Below, piece after piece: positions 43,100-57,700 of a DNA stretch of 64,000 bases. The stretch is taken from positions 1,643,920-1,707,919 of the forward strand of contig NC_018395.1 of NCBI RefSeq assembly GCF_000208865.1, written 5' to 3'. Origin of the DNA: Neospora caninum Liverpool. Its lineage: Eukaryota; Apicomplexa; Conoidasida; Eucoccidiorida; Sarcocystidae. The translations under genes and the position numbers were made by a program. Position 1 is the first letter of the stretch. Each line of letters opens with the position of its first letter. The notes beneath the pieces were generated by a model. The model saw only the letters and a list, made by a program, of their open reading frames with translations, ran no database searches and had not been told where the DNA came from.

Positions 43100-45725
43100 A
43101 AGTAGCTGCCGAATGTATTTTCGACTCCAAACGTTGCCCACTCTGCGTGTTTGCTTTTTTCGTCTTTTTTCTGAGGAAGGGTAGTTGTGGTCCGCCATGA
43201 AAGGACTTTCGCGTGAGCATTAAACCGGATGCCTGTTTCTACAAAGAGCGGAGATTTAGATAGACAGATACATAGATTCGAATACACAATATACAGACCC
43301 GCCGTAGGCGGGTTTTCCATTTTGTCCCCGGGACTTTCGTATTTACGCAGAACACAGGCACGACAGCGTTGAATGACAAATAGCATCCGGTTGTTAGCGA
43401 AGCGGTAATTCGTGATTGTCGCCGTTCCAGAGGGAAATCCACACACACCGGTCGATCCCTCGTTAGTAGTTTGGATATCCTAGGTACTATAATGTCTCTG
43501 TTTTGTTCGGTTTGAGTTATACAGTTCTGGATCGAGGTGACAGGCCAACCCACCGCCTGATCCACCCCCTGTCAGAACCACCCAGAGCACACCTTCAATG
43601 CACAACACTCGTTAATTCACTTCTTCGCGCCATGGCCCCCGTCAGCTGCTGGGAAACGCTCTTCGGATTCGAACACGACTTTTTGGCGGATATCATATAC
43701 CCAGACATTTGGCAGGGACTCTAGTGACTTCCGTGGGGTTGAGAGCGAAAGAGATGTTGAATGACTGCGCGCCGGAACGGCCAACACACACACAAACATT
43801 TGAAGGCGGGGCTGCGCAGCGCCGGCCGGTCCCTAGGTCGGGTTCGCGCGTTCGATTGTTTCACGACGGCAAGACAGACTGACGACTTTCGCCGGTACTG
43901 TGTCAACTCGGTTGCCAAGGACAGACTGCGAGACGTCAATTTCATTTTCAGCGCGCAGACGCCTCGCTCAACAATAAGTTGGTGGAGCGTCAGGCGCGTC
44001 GGCCGAGCAGGTGTCTCGCTCATCTGCTTCGGGAATTGGTGTTCTGAAAGGATTGAAGGATGTGGGCCGCTCACCGCCACTCGGTGTGTGTAAAAGAAAG
44101 CGAGATTGCTCGTTGACGAACTCTGTGCGGCTGACGCTTTTCGACTGGAAAGCAATGACGTGGGGATCTGTTGACGAGAAAAATCGGGGCAGTAAAACTC
44201 ACGAAAGGTGACCTGCGATCGCTTTGACTCGCACCACGGGGACTTCAACAGCGTGTATTGTCTGTTACTTTAAAGCCGTGGAGATCCAAGATTTTCACTT
44301 CGACGATGTATTAAAGTAATTTTTCGGCACCCGGGCTGTTCCGGGAATTGAACCCGGGACCTCTCGCACCCGAAGCGAGAATCATACCACTAGACTAAAC
44401 AGCCTGTTACAGGACATTTGAATACACGCGACTGACGCTTGCCTCGCCATGCGCTCTTTTCGCAGACAGAGCTGGCGCCGGTGGCGGGACAAACACGCCA
44501 CGGAAGCAGGTGAACCGTAAATCGCCAGAGAGACGACTTTTTTGCAGATACAGAAACTGTGGGCCAACTGGGCGGGATGAGAACCTCGTGGGTTTTCTCA
44601 GCATGATTCAGACAGGCACCCAATTGTGGCGATCACGATCTCCTCCAGGTTGTGCACTGAGCCGCATGTCCCTTCATGAAACAGTTGGCTGGTTTGCTAG
44701 CAGTAGCGAAGCGTGTACGATAACTTTCGCAACAGGGCCCTCCTTCCAGAGAAAATCGTGTACAGGGGTTTGCTTCCAACACTACCGCAGCTCCAGACTC
44801 GGATCTCGCAGTGTCTGTGTCCGGACTCTCGCCTTCGGTGTTAGCCTCTGATGCGAATGCGGTCACTGAGCAAGAGAACGCAGGATTTTACGGGCCCGAG
44901 GTCAAATCCTGCAGACAAACTCGAGAAAAGCTTAATGACGAAGAAACAGGCCAGCGCCGGAGTTGATAGCTGTGGCGAAACGCTTTTCTTAGCGGACTGG
45001 TGTGAAGGGAGCGTTGGCGCTTTGCTTTTCCATCAGGCCGTAGGGAAAACGGTGGCGTCACTTGTCGCATCGGAAGCTGAGTAGATTGCATCAAATTTGG
45101 TTTTCTTCGATACCAAAAATCTAGACTGCCACAGCACGGCCGAACATGTGCTCGTTCTCCACCTGATGTCGCCGCTTCAAATATCGCATGCTTATATGTG
45201 GCGTGCCCAGCAGACAACCCGTTGAAGAGTTTCTGACGAGGCAGCCCACAGAGTCTGTGCGTATTGCTATTCGACAGCAGCCCTTTTTCTGTCTCAAACG
45301 CTTCAGCGCCAGTGTAGCAACCAACAGTTTTTGGCACGAGCGAAGCGAAGTCACGTCCGAACGAAAAGGCTCCCTTTCGCCCACGCACACAAAAACGGCT
45401 TTCAAATAGCATCTCGCAACATCTCAAGACTGAGCGTGGCCCAGTAAACAAACACGGGAACAGAAAGCTGCAGCGAAACAACGGGATTCCGCGGACACAC
45501 GAAAGTGTTCAGACGAAACACGGGCACCCTTTTGATTTCACGTGAATCTCATGGCGTTGAGCGCCTTTTGTTCTAGAACAGACAAACAGATATACACGTG
45601 CAGGCCGCCTGATGCGTTAAGTGCGGATCGTTTTAGCGAGCTACGGGCGGTCCCCCCAGAAAACCCACACCACAACAGATGGAAATGCCAGGCTGTCCCA
45701 GGTAGACAGCTCTTCCCTTTCTCTT
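43100..45725. other. Convergent block between the S58 and VPS13 genes, containing one tRNA
   Basis: The 3' ends of both protein genes face each other here. Apart from tRNA-Pro at 44333-44404, the reading frames are short and show no domain. Composition is mixed, without long repeats. Confidence 0.6.
44333..44404 (-). tRNA. tRNA-Pro, anticodon CGG
   Basis: On the minus strand the 72-base sequence starts GGCTGTTTAGTCTAGTGG and ends with the complementary acceptor strand AACAGCC plus a discriminator C. The anticodon stem-loop reads CTCGC-TTCGGGT-GCGAG, so the anticodon is CGG and the codon CCG. The B box is GGTTCAATTCC and the A box region is TAGTCTAGTGG. There is no intron. It closely resembles eukaryotic cytosolic tRNA-Pro. 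No run of four or more T follows within about 50 bases on the transcribed strand, which is unusual for a Pol III gene. Confidence 0.97.
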
Positions 45726-48700
45726 TTACACGGCAAAAGTGACTTGCTTCGAAGAAGACATTTTCCTAAATGCAGACGTCAATCTTGATCCGAAGCTATC
45801 GCGCCGCTTTCGCTCTTTGCGCCATCTTTCACCTCCGTCACCGTCCACAGCTCTGTTTCGGCCACCTGGTAGCTCTCCAACCACTGCAAAGGAATCACGG
45901 CTCTGGCGCCCTCTTCTCGGCATCGCTCCGTCAAAGTAGCCTCGACTGTCTCGTCCCACTCCACTGCGAAGGACACCATCACCTGCGGCCGGAGACGCAT
46001 TCCCGAGGCGTCCCCAGTCTCCGCCCACCCCTGCGCCGTCACCTCTGTCGCCACCACCCAAGCCCTGAACACTCGGTCCAAAGTACGGCCCTCCCCGACC
46101 CATAAATCCCAAACTGCTTCGCCCTGCCGTGGAAGCAAGCGATGCGCCAAGGCTCCCCGGGGGAGTGCTTGCAGGCGAGGACGTCGAGCCCACAGCGCCG
46201 CCAGTGCCGTCAAGCACGCCACCGGTATGTGGCGAGCGACTGTGCTGCGGAGACTGTTTGTGCTTCTTGCCGAGATCCGCCCGCTCTTGGACGCGCGTGA
46301 ACTGCTCAAAGTCTCCAATAAGAGTGTTGGAGAAACCCTCAGTGATGGATGTCAGGAAGTTAAGAATGCCAAACACCGGAGAGAAGATACACCGCAGGAG
46401 ACATATGCAAAGAAGCGCTGTCGTCTTGGGGCAACTGTCGCCTCTGCAGGACAAACACAAACAAAAGACAAGGCACTGACCTAGGACTGAAAAGGAGATT
46501 CCTGTACCGTGTCAATGGAACAGACTGCTGCGGAAGGCCACACTGCAACACACCGCCAACGCGTCAGGGCAGGTCACAAGGACAATAAGAACGCTGGCAG
46601 ACGCGAAGAAGGTTTCTGAATGAAAAAAATGAGGAAAGCGGCAGTTTGTGAAATCGAGTTTCTCCTTTGTTCTCTTTATTGTCCACTCACCGGTTGACGC
46701 TGGCGATGGGCTCAGTTGCTATTCCCACCCAAGGCCGCCAAAAGGTGTCAAGAAGGAAGCCGTTGAAGCCTTTCCAAAATGCATCCAAGACGCCATACGG
46801 CCTGGGCCTGCTGCCTCCGAGCAGCTTGTGGAGAATGTTCAAGATGTGGCTGAGCGACTGCATAATTCCGCCCATCGTGTAGATGATGAAGAGGATGAAT
46901 CCAATGCGGAATCCAGTGACGAGCCCTTCGAAGACATTCCCGCCGCTCGTCGCTCCCTTCACCGTCTGGCTGACGAGCGCTCCGCACCCACGGATGAATC
47001 CCATGGCGAAGGCAAAGGGGTTCGACATCCAGGCAGAGGGGAGAGACTGCCGGATGAACTGCCTCATGTAGCTGTTGCGGAGAGAATAGAAGAGTTCGTC
47101 CCAAGAGCACACGATGAACCGGCGTTTCTCGCCTGCGATCTGAATACTCATGTACGGAGTATCCAGAGGCAGTGCGTCAACAATGTGGAGAACTTGTCGA
47201 GAGATGCGATGTTCACTTGTACGAATGGACACGGTCAGATCCATGGGCCCGATGCGTAAATGCTTCAGGTAGATCGGGGCTGCGTCTTGGAGCTCAACCC
47301 ATCGAGGGTTTGGATAGACGAAGACGTGGGAATATTTCGTCGATATGAGAATACGAGGCTCGCAATAATACTGAAGCTGAAGAGGCAGCTGCCGCCGCAC
47401 TTGGTCCAGCGATTCAGGCTGTTGGACCCCGCCTAAGGTTGACGGCCCACCCGTAACGGCTCCTTGGCTACCTGCTTGCGAGGCCGAGATTGCCCCTGGC
47501 CCCGGTAGACCCTGTTCTGAAAGAAGCATCTGCTGGGACGGCGCAGACATGGTAGCTGCCCCGAGAAGGGGACTTGCGGATAAGACTGCCCCAGACGTCA
47601 ATCCCCCTGCCGAGACCGTGGACGGTCCGCCTGGGTGATTCAGCGTGTAGGAAGGCCCTGAGATGACACCGACGTTCAGGGCGTGCGCCAATGGTTGCGG
47701 CTGCGATGGAGCTAGACGCTGGTGGTTCCAGTGTTTCTCCACTGCGTGTAGGTCGAGGATGGCCTTCACCGCCTCCCGACACTTCAGCGCCGTCTGAAGG
47801 GCGGGGCATACCTGAAAGGGGGGAGACAAAGAACCGACGAAAAAGCGTTGCAAACAAAGCTCGCCTGATACCCTTGCGCTACCTAAATGATAAAACCAAA
47901 CAGTTGTCTCTGGAAGCAACTGGAGGAAGTATCATGCGGCCTCTCGCTGCAGGTGAGAAAGGAGATCGGGATGAACGCTACGTACCTGCTGTCGAGTGGT
48001 TTGGAAGACCTCGAGCATCTGCATCTCCTTCTCCGCCAGTTGGATCAGCTGCTCGATGACCAGCAACTCGATGTTGGCGCTGAGAGAACTAATCTTCAGT
48101 TCGATCAGGTCATACATGGGCGCTTGCCGGGGATCCACCAAAGACCGCTGCACGTTGAACCAGAGGAACACGTCTTTTTGCCTGGAATCCTTCGGCGGCG
48201 TGTTCTTCAAGATGACGGGAATGTCGCCTCTCACGAAGTGGTCCAAATGCAGCATGGAAATCTGCAGGAGGATCGAGGCCGTACTGTTGGTGAAAAGAAG
48301 CGTCCGGAAGTCCGGAGGAGCTGAGTGACTTCCTCGGGTTTTCTTCCCTTTGCCTTTCACCCCGCCGCCCACACCACTCGCCAAGCGGGCTCCATACAGT
48401 TCTTCTTCACTTCCAGACGATTCGCTGTGTTCATCTCCCTCGCTCAACTCGTCTCCCGATTCGTCGAAGCCGCTCCCAATGCCACGGCCGTTCCCGCGTC
48501 CTTCACGCTCGCGTCTGCGCCTCCTGCGGCGACGCCGCTTCTGTTTCCGGTGCCGCAGCCGAGTCTCGAATTCAGGCAGGTCGGTCACGTGCATGATGCC
48601 CCGCATAGGCACCATCACTACTTGCTTTCTCTTCTGTTCAGCTGTGTGGATTAGCGCCGGGTATGCACGGAAAATTGCTTCGGTGTCTTTCGGCATGACC

Positions 48701-51700
48701 GACCCCGCCACTGAAAAGTTCGTCATGTGCAGCGCGAGAACCTGAAGAACACCACACGAACGGCGGGAAACTCCAACGGAATCTACACGGGAGAGGCGAC
48801 GGACTCCGAGACTGGGCGAAGGCGGAGTGCTAGACACGCAACCACTGTCAAAGTCTTCTCTCGGACCTGTTCGGGCCGAAGTTTGTGTGCACCACGAAAT
48901 ACCCACCTCACAAGGTACTGCGACAGGAACGCTTTAGCTGGGCGCGATGCAGAGTGTAGAATGTGTTGACGGAACCATTGAAAGACACGAATGCTTTGAT
49001 ACTTTCCTCCTTAGACCCGCAAAGAGTGCCGCTTTCTGACTTGCAGCTGCTTGCAGCTTATGAACTGCCTAGGCGTCTCATGACCCACAACACCGGGGAC
49101 CACACGCTCTTACCACTTCATTCTGGTGGATCCACGTCGTTGTCAGCCTCGGGAGATGGAACTCGTAGCTCAGACCTAGCCACGGAGGCGGTCTGTTGAC
49201 GCCATCGACGTCCGTTTGCTTCCGTTTCTTCTGTCTCCTCTTCTTTGACGACTTTCGGTCACCGCCGTGGCTGTGACTCAGAAGCCCATCTCCGTGAGCA
49301 TTTCTCTCGAGACTTTCTTCGTCTTCGGCCTTGGTCATTGACATCAGCAGAAGTTCCAACAGGCCGGCGCCCCTGGCGTGATTGGCAGGATGGCCAAACC
49401 ACATATCGGCGGAGTCTGCTGAAATGACAAGAGAGCTCCCTACCTCCCCTCCATACACTTCTCCAGGGATGCTCCGCATCCACTCTTCAAGAGTTCCAAA
49501 GAGACTCTCGCGACTATTCGTGCCGTTTTCCCAGCATCCTCCCGGCCGTCTTCCCCTTAGCGGGCCGCTTCGCACATCGTCGAAGGGGCTTAGAACGGCC
49601 GACCCGTACAAATGATCGAGGCCACTTGCGACAGGCTCTGCCCCAGGAAACAGAGCGACAGCGCTCGTCGTCAAGTACTTCTGGGAAGGGATCCGACTGT
49701 TTGCTGTGCCAGCCGCCTGTGCAGAGCCAAGGTGTTCGCCAAAGCTCGTTAAACCCGCCCGGACCTTGTGCGCCATACGGCGGGACTCGCACACCATTAA
49801 CAGCCGAGAACCTGCGAGAAAGGAAGACAACGGACAACCCGCGAAACGCAGAAAACGTTTCAATACATATCGTTTTGAGCAGCCTGGGAAGCCGCACAAC
49901 TCAATGGAGGCGCGCCCAGGTGACCGATCACGTGTGTGTCTCCGTGCACTACCACCTAGTGCCCATACGAGAGACTGACTATCTGCCTATCAACACGAAA
50001 AACTCATGCGACCGGTATTCACGATCGAAACGCGTCCAAAGGCTGTGCGGCCGGACGACTCCGTGGCTTAGAGTTAAGGCGAGGATGCAAATCCGCCCTC
50101 TTTGGAAAACGGCGGAAATAGCTCGCCACAGAACGGTGTCGGGCTTTTGCAGCGGGCTTACCTGTGTTGGAGACTATGAGGAAAGTCCACAACTTCTTCC
50201 GCTGCAGCGGCGCTGCTTGAGATGTGCTGTGTTGGGGAGCCGGCGCAGCCGGTGCGGATACAAAAGAGACGGCTGTGACTGGGGTCTCCGCGTTGTTGGC
50301 CGGTCTGAGTCAACACACATACCACGCACCAAGCACAGCATGAAGAAACGCTGGACTGGGCAGTCGCGTGGTCAGCTGTAGCGGACTCCAGGATGTTAAC
50401 GGCGGATGCGCCGACCCCGGCTCTGTGCGCTGGGGGTGCGTCTACGAACCCGACAGGCCACTCCCGCGTCGGAACGTGCACATACCTCTGCTCGGAAATC
50501 TTCACTCTCCTTCTCGGCGTCAGTTCGATGTGCGCTACCCCGTCGCCATGGTCCGCCACCCCCAGCAGGCTGGCGTCGCCCGGTCCCTCAGGGCCCCCCA
50601 GTGCGGTCACGCCTGATCGAAGCCACTCTGCATGGAGCGCAGCTCCTGCGGCAGTGCTCATAGTCGGCGTGGCCATTCCGGACGAGGGCTGAGGAGCGGA
50701 TCCGGTTGGCGCAGAAGCGAGATACAACGTCCCGTCAGGCGCGGCGGCCCCCAGATTCGACGAGGCTGGTCCGCCCCAGTAGGACCAGCCAGCCGGTCCC
50801 CCGCCTTCGGCCAGGGGCGCTCCGGTCGTCGTGAAGCGCGGCAGCTGCGATCTGGGCGACAGGTGACTCGTCGTCACGATGCTCAAGGTCGTCGCCGAAG
50901 CAGGAGGCGGAGTTAGGTGCACACTGCTTGCTGGCGCCCCTAGCCCGCCGATCCCGCTGTGGTAGGTTCCAGGGCGCTGGCTCGACAGGACTACCGGGAG
51001 ACTGCCTGCAGAACCGGCGCCTCCCAGTTCGCCTCCTGCGCCTGCTCGCAGAGCTGCGAGAGCCATGAGCTGTTGTTGACTTCCTGAAGGCATCGGCTGC
51101 GCGGGAGAAGTAAGAAGTGTGTACGGCACCAGGCCTGGCTGTCTGGCGGCGAACGACGGCATCTGGTTGACGCCCAGAGGGATGTTACCGTCCGCCGTGG
51201 CGCCGGCCCCGGCTTGTGCTCCCGCCAGGACGCCGCCGCTGACGCCTCGGAACTCTTCGCTCGCCGAGTGGGAATGTCCCTGTTCGAGACCGTTGGCCGT
51301 GGCCTGCCGCCGCGGAACAAACTCAATGGGCTGAAGGTGGTCAACTACATTGGCGAGGCAGTGGGTGGACCAAGCACAATGCTGAGCTTCGACAACGCGC
51401 AGATGGACCCGAACGCTTTCGATATTCTTCTGAGCTGGAGGAATGTAGGGAACAGCCGAGTGCGGAGGAACGAGCCGCGCCGTCGTCATGAGTCCGCCGG
51501 CGGGCGCCTTCTCGGAACCACTTGCTCCATACCCTGGACGATTTTTGGCGCCGCGAGCCCCAGCCACACCGCCGCCCGCTAGTTTCCCGTCTCGCCCGGG
51601 CACGCCAATGTGCGATTGACCGAGTCCGCGAGGGTAGAGCTGTTGGGCTACGCCTGCGCCAGGCTCTGCCACGCCCTCCCCACTCAAGGGAATTGACGAC

Positions 51701-54700
51701 GGCTGCGAGCCCGCATGGTCGCCGAGGTTTCCCGCCGCATTCGCGTTGATTTCTTGTGCCTGCTCTGCCTGGATATGCTGCCGGTGTTGGCGGGTGGTCT
51801 CCCCCGGAAGATAGGCGAGGCAGTAGCGCGTGAGGTTACAGATTTGAAACTGCGGGCACGTTGGAATGGTCAGGACCAGGAAAAGGCCGTTGTACGTGTA
51901 GGGGAGCGCCGGGACATCGCCAAAGAGCCCGGACACAATGTTGACTTGGACGATTAAGGATCGCTGCTGACTGTTTCCCGAAGATCCCTTTGCCTGCGCG
52001 CCCGCGGAACCGGAAGGCAGGAGCTCAACCTGGAACGAGGACGGGACGTGGGGCGGAACCAGAGAGAAGGGAAGAGACGTTAACGTCCGAGCGGGATGGG
52101 TGAGTGTCACCTTGGACTCCATCGAATGGAAGGCTTTTGACTGGCCAGGGAGAAGCACCATTTCGCACAGCCGCTGCTTCATCCGGGCGCTCATGACGCC
52201 GAGGACGCCGGACTTGACACGGACATCCCTCACGAGAACGGGGAACGGGAGTTGAGATACGAATTCATATCGGTTGATGAAGCTAACGATCTTCGACGTG
52301 TTGTACGGGAGCTCCGCGTACCGCGTACAGCATCCCATGACAATACTGGTGCTGCCGCTCCAGAGGGCCATCTTCCCTGCGCCCGGCGCGGCCTTCTCCG
52401 GTGCTGTTCCTACCGGCACACTGACTGCCGACGGGGCGCCTGCGGGACCGCTCCAGTCTGCCTGGACCGTCTCACACACAGACAGCGCGTCGTCCCTTTC
52501 GGACGGAGGCGCGACCGTTGCACGCCCCCGCAGCTTTTCTCCCCGGGGCACTCGGCGCTCCTTTTGCTGACGCATGCGGTCCTGTTGCTCATGCAACCCC
52601 CGGAGAGCCTCTGTCCGGCGCATGCGGCGGATGTGAGACACAAGAAGCTTCCGCTTCGATCCGTGGCCTCCAAAGTCGCCCGTTTCGTCTGCGCGTCTGC
52701 TCTCACCGCCGCTTCCGGGGCGCCCTGCCGACAGCGAGTGGGGCGGTACGCGCGAGCTGACGGGACTCCGGTTCCCTCGCAGGGGGTCAGGGGCCTGCGC
52801 GTCGCCGTACCAGTGGGGGGGCTGTGAGTTGGGGATGACGCGAATGGCTAAACCGGCTGCAGGATGATGGGGTTTGCCACGCGGAAAACTGCCTTTGCCT
52901 CTCCGCATGAGCCGGTCCCGGAGCGCACGGGCTCTTCGACCTCTTGCTGCGCCAGGCACCCGAGCCGCGCCCGTAGCTGAACCTTTCTTCCCCTCAGCCA
53001 TCTCGCCTGGTTCCCCGCTGATCCCATCCAAGAGAGAATCGCTACGCGAGAACGCTTCCTCGTCGTCGCTATCTTCCTGCTTATCAGTCCTCTCATCGAG
53101 GCTGTCCGTGTACGTCCAGTCGGACTGTGCATCTTCAGTCAGACTGCGTTCCTGCGGACTTCCGTGCTCATGCCACGGATCGTTGAACACCGAGTGCACG
53201 GCACCTAGTACTCCGTCGCCGCCGTTGTCTCTGTTTTCACTCGAATCGATGTCTTCCAGCAGGGGCCTCAGTCTCTCGGAGGATAACCTGTCTCCTCCCC
53301 GCAAGACTTGCGGATCCGGTAGGGACGAAACCGAGGCGCCAGCAGCTTCTGCGCGCCGCTTCCCCCACCCAAAACGTAGGCCGCGATTCCGTTTCACCGG
53401 CGTAAACCGGAGACTAAGAGGTGGCCGCGCAGTGGAGATGCCGGTGAGATCCATGCGCTTGCTGAGATGCGTGTGGAGAATCTGGTTGCTCAGCGGATCG
53501 ACCTTGAAGACCTTCAGAATGAGGTTTTTTGCATCCTCCTCAGTTGAATACAGTCGGCATTTGCTCGGCACAATCAGGCCGTTGATGGCGAGAGTCGCGT
53601 CGGTTAGGTTTTCGAAGAAATAGGGACTAAAGATGGTGACTTGCCGTCGACTGACGTCTGCCGCAACCTGCATCTGCGCATACATGTCGAGGCCTGCAGC
53701 CCGTCCTCGGTGCTTCCGTCCCGCGATGATTCCCAAATCTGCAAGAGCCAGGCGCCGCGCCGATTCAGGCAGCAGCGCCCGTAGGTTCCCTCGCCGGTGA
53801 TAAAGGATCCGCGACACGGTGACTGTTTCCTGATGGGGAAGGAAAACAGAGAACCGTGATGACTCGTAGACCATTCTAGGTCCCTGGTGAAAGTAGCCTC
53901 TCTTCCGCGCAGGCTGATGGAGAAAGTTTTCCGTCGGACCCACACCGCGCTTTCGTTGTGGTGACGCAGCGCCGTCGACATCGGCACCCGAACTGCCTCC
54001 GCCTGCGTGTTTTGACCGCAGAGGGGAAATGAAATTCTGGACCTCACTGATGAACTCTGCCGGTAAGGGCTTTGTTTCAAAGATCTCGAGCGGCGCGCCA
54101 TGGACAGACACCTTCATATAGAGCCGCTGCTCACTCACGGGAATCCCCCAAACTTCGTGAGGGGCGATATTGGCCTTTACCCATTTGTTGCTGAGAAGTT
54201 TCATCGCGTCCGTTTGCTTGCCTTTCCGTCTTCTGTCAATCATCAGGCTGCTCTTGCCTCCAGCGCCCCTAAAGTGACTTGCCATCCTGGTTTCCCCGCC
54301 CGCACGGCCCTTGTCTCCTCGACCGCCCTCGCTCCAGCTATCGAGACCGTCGCCCGTCCTGCTGATATCTCCCTCGGCTTCTGCTCGGTCCCCCAGCGAC
54401 CGGCCGAGCCCAGTTGAGCCGCGAGCGTCTCCCGCGCTAACGCCGCTTTTGACGCTTTCTCGAGTCCCTGGGGCGTTGCCACCCGCGTCGCCCCTCCCAG
54501 GCCGCGGAAGCCCCAAGAGACCTCCGACCGGCCTGAGCCCCGCAATGTCCGACTTGGAGTCTCCGCGAAGGCCCCGCATGCCGCTGCCTTCGAGGCCGGA
54601 CTCCAGCGAGCCTTGAGTTTCTCGCCGCCGACCTCGCGACCCGCGATGATTTTGGTGGCTGTTCCGCACCGACAGACGAATCGAAATGTGGAATGGAAGC

Positions 54701-57700
54701 GTATTCTTGATGGTGAGCATCGGCTCAATCTTCACGACGTACTTGTGAGCAATCCGATTGGTGTGTTGGGAAGGCACGTCCGTTACATCCACAGAGCCGT
54801 GGAACATGAGAATGCCTCGAGGCTGAAGCGTGAAGGGCGGCAGCACCAGGCGACGGTTGTCCCCCGGGTTCTTCTGATTGAGCAGCTTATGGAGAGCGTA
54901 GAAGGGGACGGGCGGCAAGGACGTGTCGCCATGGCCAGCCCAGGCTCGCATCCCGTGGGGTCGGTCTTCTTCTTCTTTCATCCGCCACAGGACATCGTGA
55001 GACGCGTCAGGCTCGACCAGCGGCGCAAAGCCCGGCACACGACCTGTCTCGAACCAAGAGAGGGGCACTGAGCGCCTTGCCTGCGGCATGATGTCGATAA
55101 AGTTCCCCAGGTCCGTTCGTTTCCACTCCAAACTCCCTGCCCGCCCACAGCAACTGTTGGCGACGCCTTGGAGGTAGGTCCGGTGCCGGCCTTCGTAGAT
55201 TCGAAGAGGCATCGAGCAGCTGTTTTGAATCTGCACACAGCTTCCAACTGTCAGGCTCCAGACGCCGCGCACGCGGTCCACGTACGGCTCCACGAGAACT
55301 TTGTAGCCCGCATTGTGGAGACAATAGCACCGACAATTCGAATAGTCCGCATGCAGGCGCCCCAGATTGCACCACCCGGGTTCGCGACGCATCAGCTGCA
55401 AAAGTTGTTCAGCTGCAGTTCGCTGTCCACTTCGGTCGCTCGGGGACGTTCCGTCCCCAGATAAGAGAGGCATGTCGTCAGCGAGAAGCTCCAGAGGGTG
55501 TTGAGTTGCGCGCGTGCTTGCAAACAGGAGGATTCGTTCCTGCGCCTTCAGCCACTGGTTCTTCTGCCGGCTCGTGCCTAGAGCCATGAGACTGTCAATC
55601 AAGGCCCGCACGTCCTCCTCGTCGTTGAGATGAAGCGACGGGCTCCGCCAAACGCCTCCTTCGTTCTCGTTGTCTTCATCCTCGCCAGACGATTCCCGCG
55701 GGAAATACTTCCGGACGGAAAAGAACAGCAGCGACGTCGGGGCCACCAACCACTGGTTCGGAAGGAGTTTGTGGAAGCGCCAGGTCTTCGACTTGTCTCG
55801 TGTTCGCTGCTTGTGCATAACCAGGATCTCCGTGTGGAGGTCGTTGTAGACGCGGAGACTGTTGTGGGTACCGAGCCACCCCTCTTCGCGGTCAAGGATT
55901 TCTTTGGCGGTATTGATGATGTAAGAGACAAGTTGAAGCAAACCGCTGCTGATGTCGAAGGAGACGCCTCCCAAAGACGCTTGAATGTGGAGGCAGGACC
56001 AGTCGGACACAAGGGGATCGGAGTACTCGCGCTTCATGGTGACGGCAGCAGTGAGGGGGTGAAGAATCTCCTCCTGAGAGTTACTCATCGGGTCGTATCC
56101 TGTAATCATCACTTCCATCCTCGCTCCAAACCGCTTCAAAGCATTCGGCCCGCGGACAGGCGGGTGGATGTAGGCCTGTCCTTTGACGACGAGGATACGG
56201 ACCTTCATGAGAGAACCGTGAGAGTCGTGAAACTCCACAGTGCACTCTCGGATACTGAGGTGGACATCCAGCTCCGTCTCGCCTTCCACCTTGTACTGGG
56301 TCAAGGCCAACAGGAAGTCCAACACCTTATGAATCGGGTCGCTGAACTCGACTGCTCCTTGTCCCAGGACGGACGTGCCCACGTCCTCAGCGTCGCCAAC
56401 CATTGGGACTCTTTCTGCCTCAGCGGCGGAGCCGATCCAGCTGTAGTAGCCGCTGGTATCTCCCAAGGCGGTCGATAGCCCCACAGACGGCGCCAGCACA
56501 CCTTGGCCCGCACTGGCCAGCGTCGGACCGCCCCCGCCCACGGCCTGCACAGAGACTGGACTCACACCGACAGCTTCCATGATTTTGACAACCGGAACGT
56601 CCTCGGCTTCTTCATCGTCCGATTCCTCGTCAAGGCAACTGTCTTCTCTGCCGCCTATCCCCCTTCCATGGCCACGAAGCGACGAGGCGCTCTCCTCGAG
56701 AGACACTCGAGCGCCAAAACGAAACCCCACAGTGGTCGTCCCTGACGGCACTCCGCCCGCGGGTGTGCCAGCCGTCGTTGGCCGACTATCTCCTGCGGAC
56801 ACAGGCGACCCCACAGCCGTGGCGGGTCTTCCCACCGTAGCCCGGTGTTGACTTGCCCCAGGGAGGGGCCCAGAACTAACGCTGGAGCTTTTCGCGTCCC
56901 CTAGCAAGTGTACCGAATTCTGGTGGCTAGTCGTTCCCGGAGCCTGGCCGCCATCCAGATCTGTCATATCTCCATCCGGTCCCGGGTACGCGAGGCCCGC
57001 GCCGTTCACAAGAGAGCCTCTTCTCGTGTCGTTGGCTTCATCCCACTCGCGAAGCACTCCAGACGGCGACTTGCTTTCTGACGTGCCGCTGTGCGCGGAG
57101 TCACTATCTGAAGACGCCCGTTCAAACGATTCGGAATCCATCATCGTTCGGCGACTCGTCCCCAGTTTGGTTCCAGGCTTTTGAAGCTCTTCCACAGTCG
57201 CCGCGTGGCCATTCGGCCCCCCTGTCTTGATCGTCGGCGCACGCGAGAGGGCTCCTAGCCGCCCCTGCTGCCCCGCGCCCACAACCGACGGAAAGCCGAT
57301 CAGGGACGCAGCAAGCAGGTCAAGAAGCTGTCCTTCCATGCTGTTGTCCCCCAATCGGACAACGTAGTTGGTAATGAATCTCCCGCAAGTATGCGGATAG
57401 AGGGCTCGGACGAGTTCGGCGTGTGCGCTCCCTGCCTTCCCACACGCGAGGGCGCCGCTGTCGCTGCTGCGACTGCTTCCCACCGCCGAGATAGCACTGC
57501 TGCCCGCGTCGCCGCCAGCTTGAAGCTGAGAGCCGAGCGTTTCCTGCAACCCGGGGCCAGCACTCACCACGCCGAAGTCTCGTGAAAAGTACCGCTGCGG
57601 AGAGACGGGTGCGCCCCCACCCTGTGTTCCAGTGGCAGCCTGGAGAGCTGCTGCGGCCGCTTGCTGGGCTGCCGCCACCGCCGATAAAGTCTGAGCAGAA

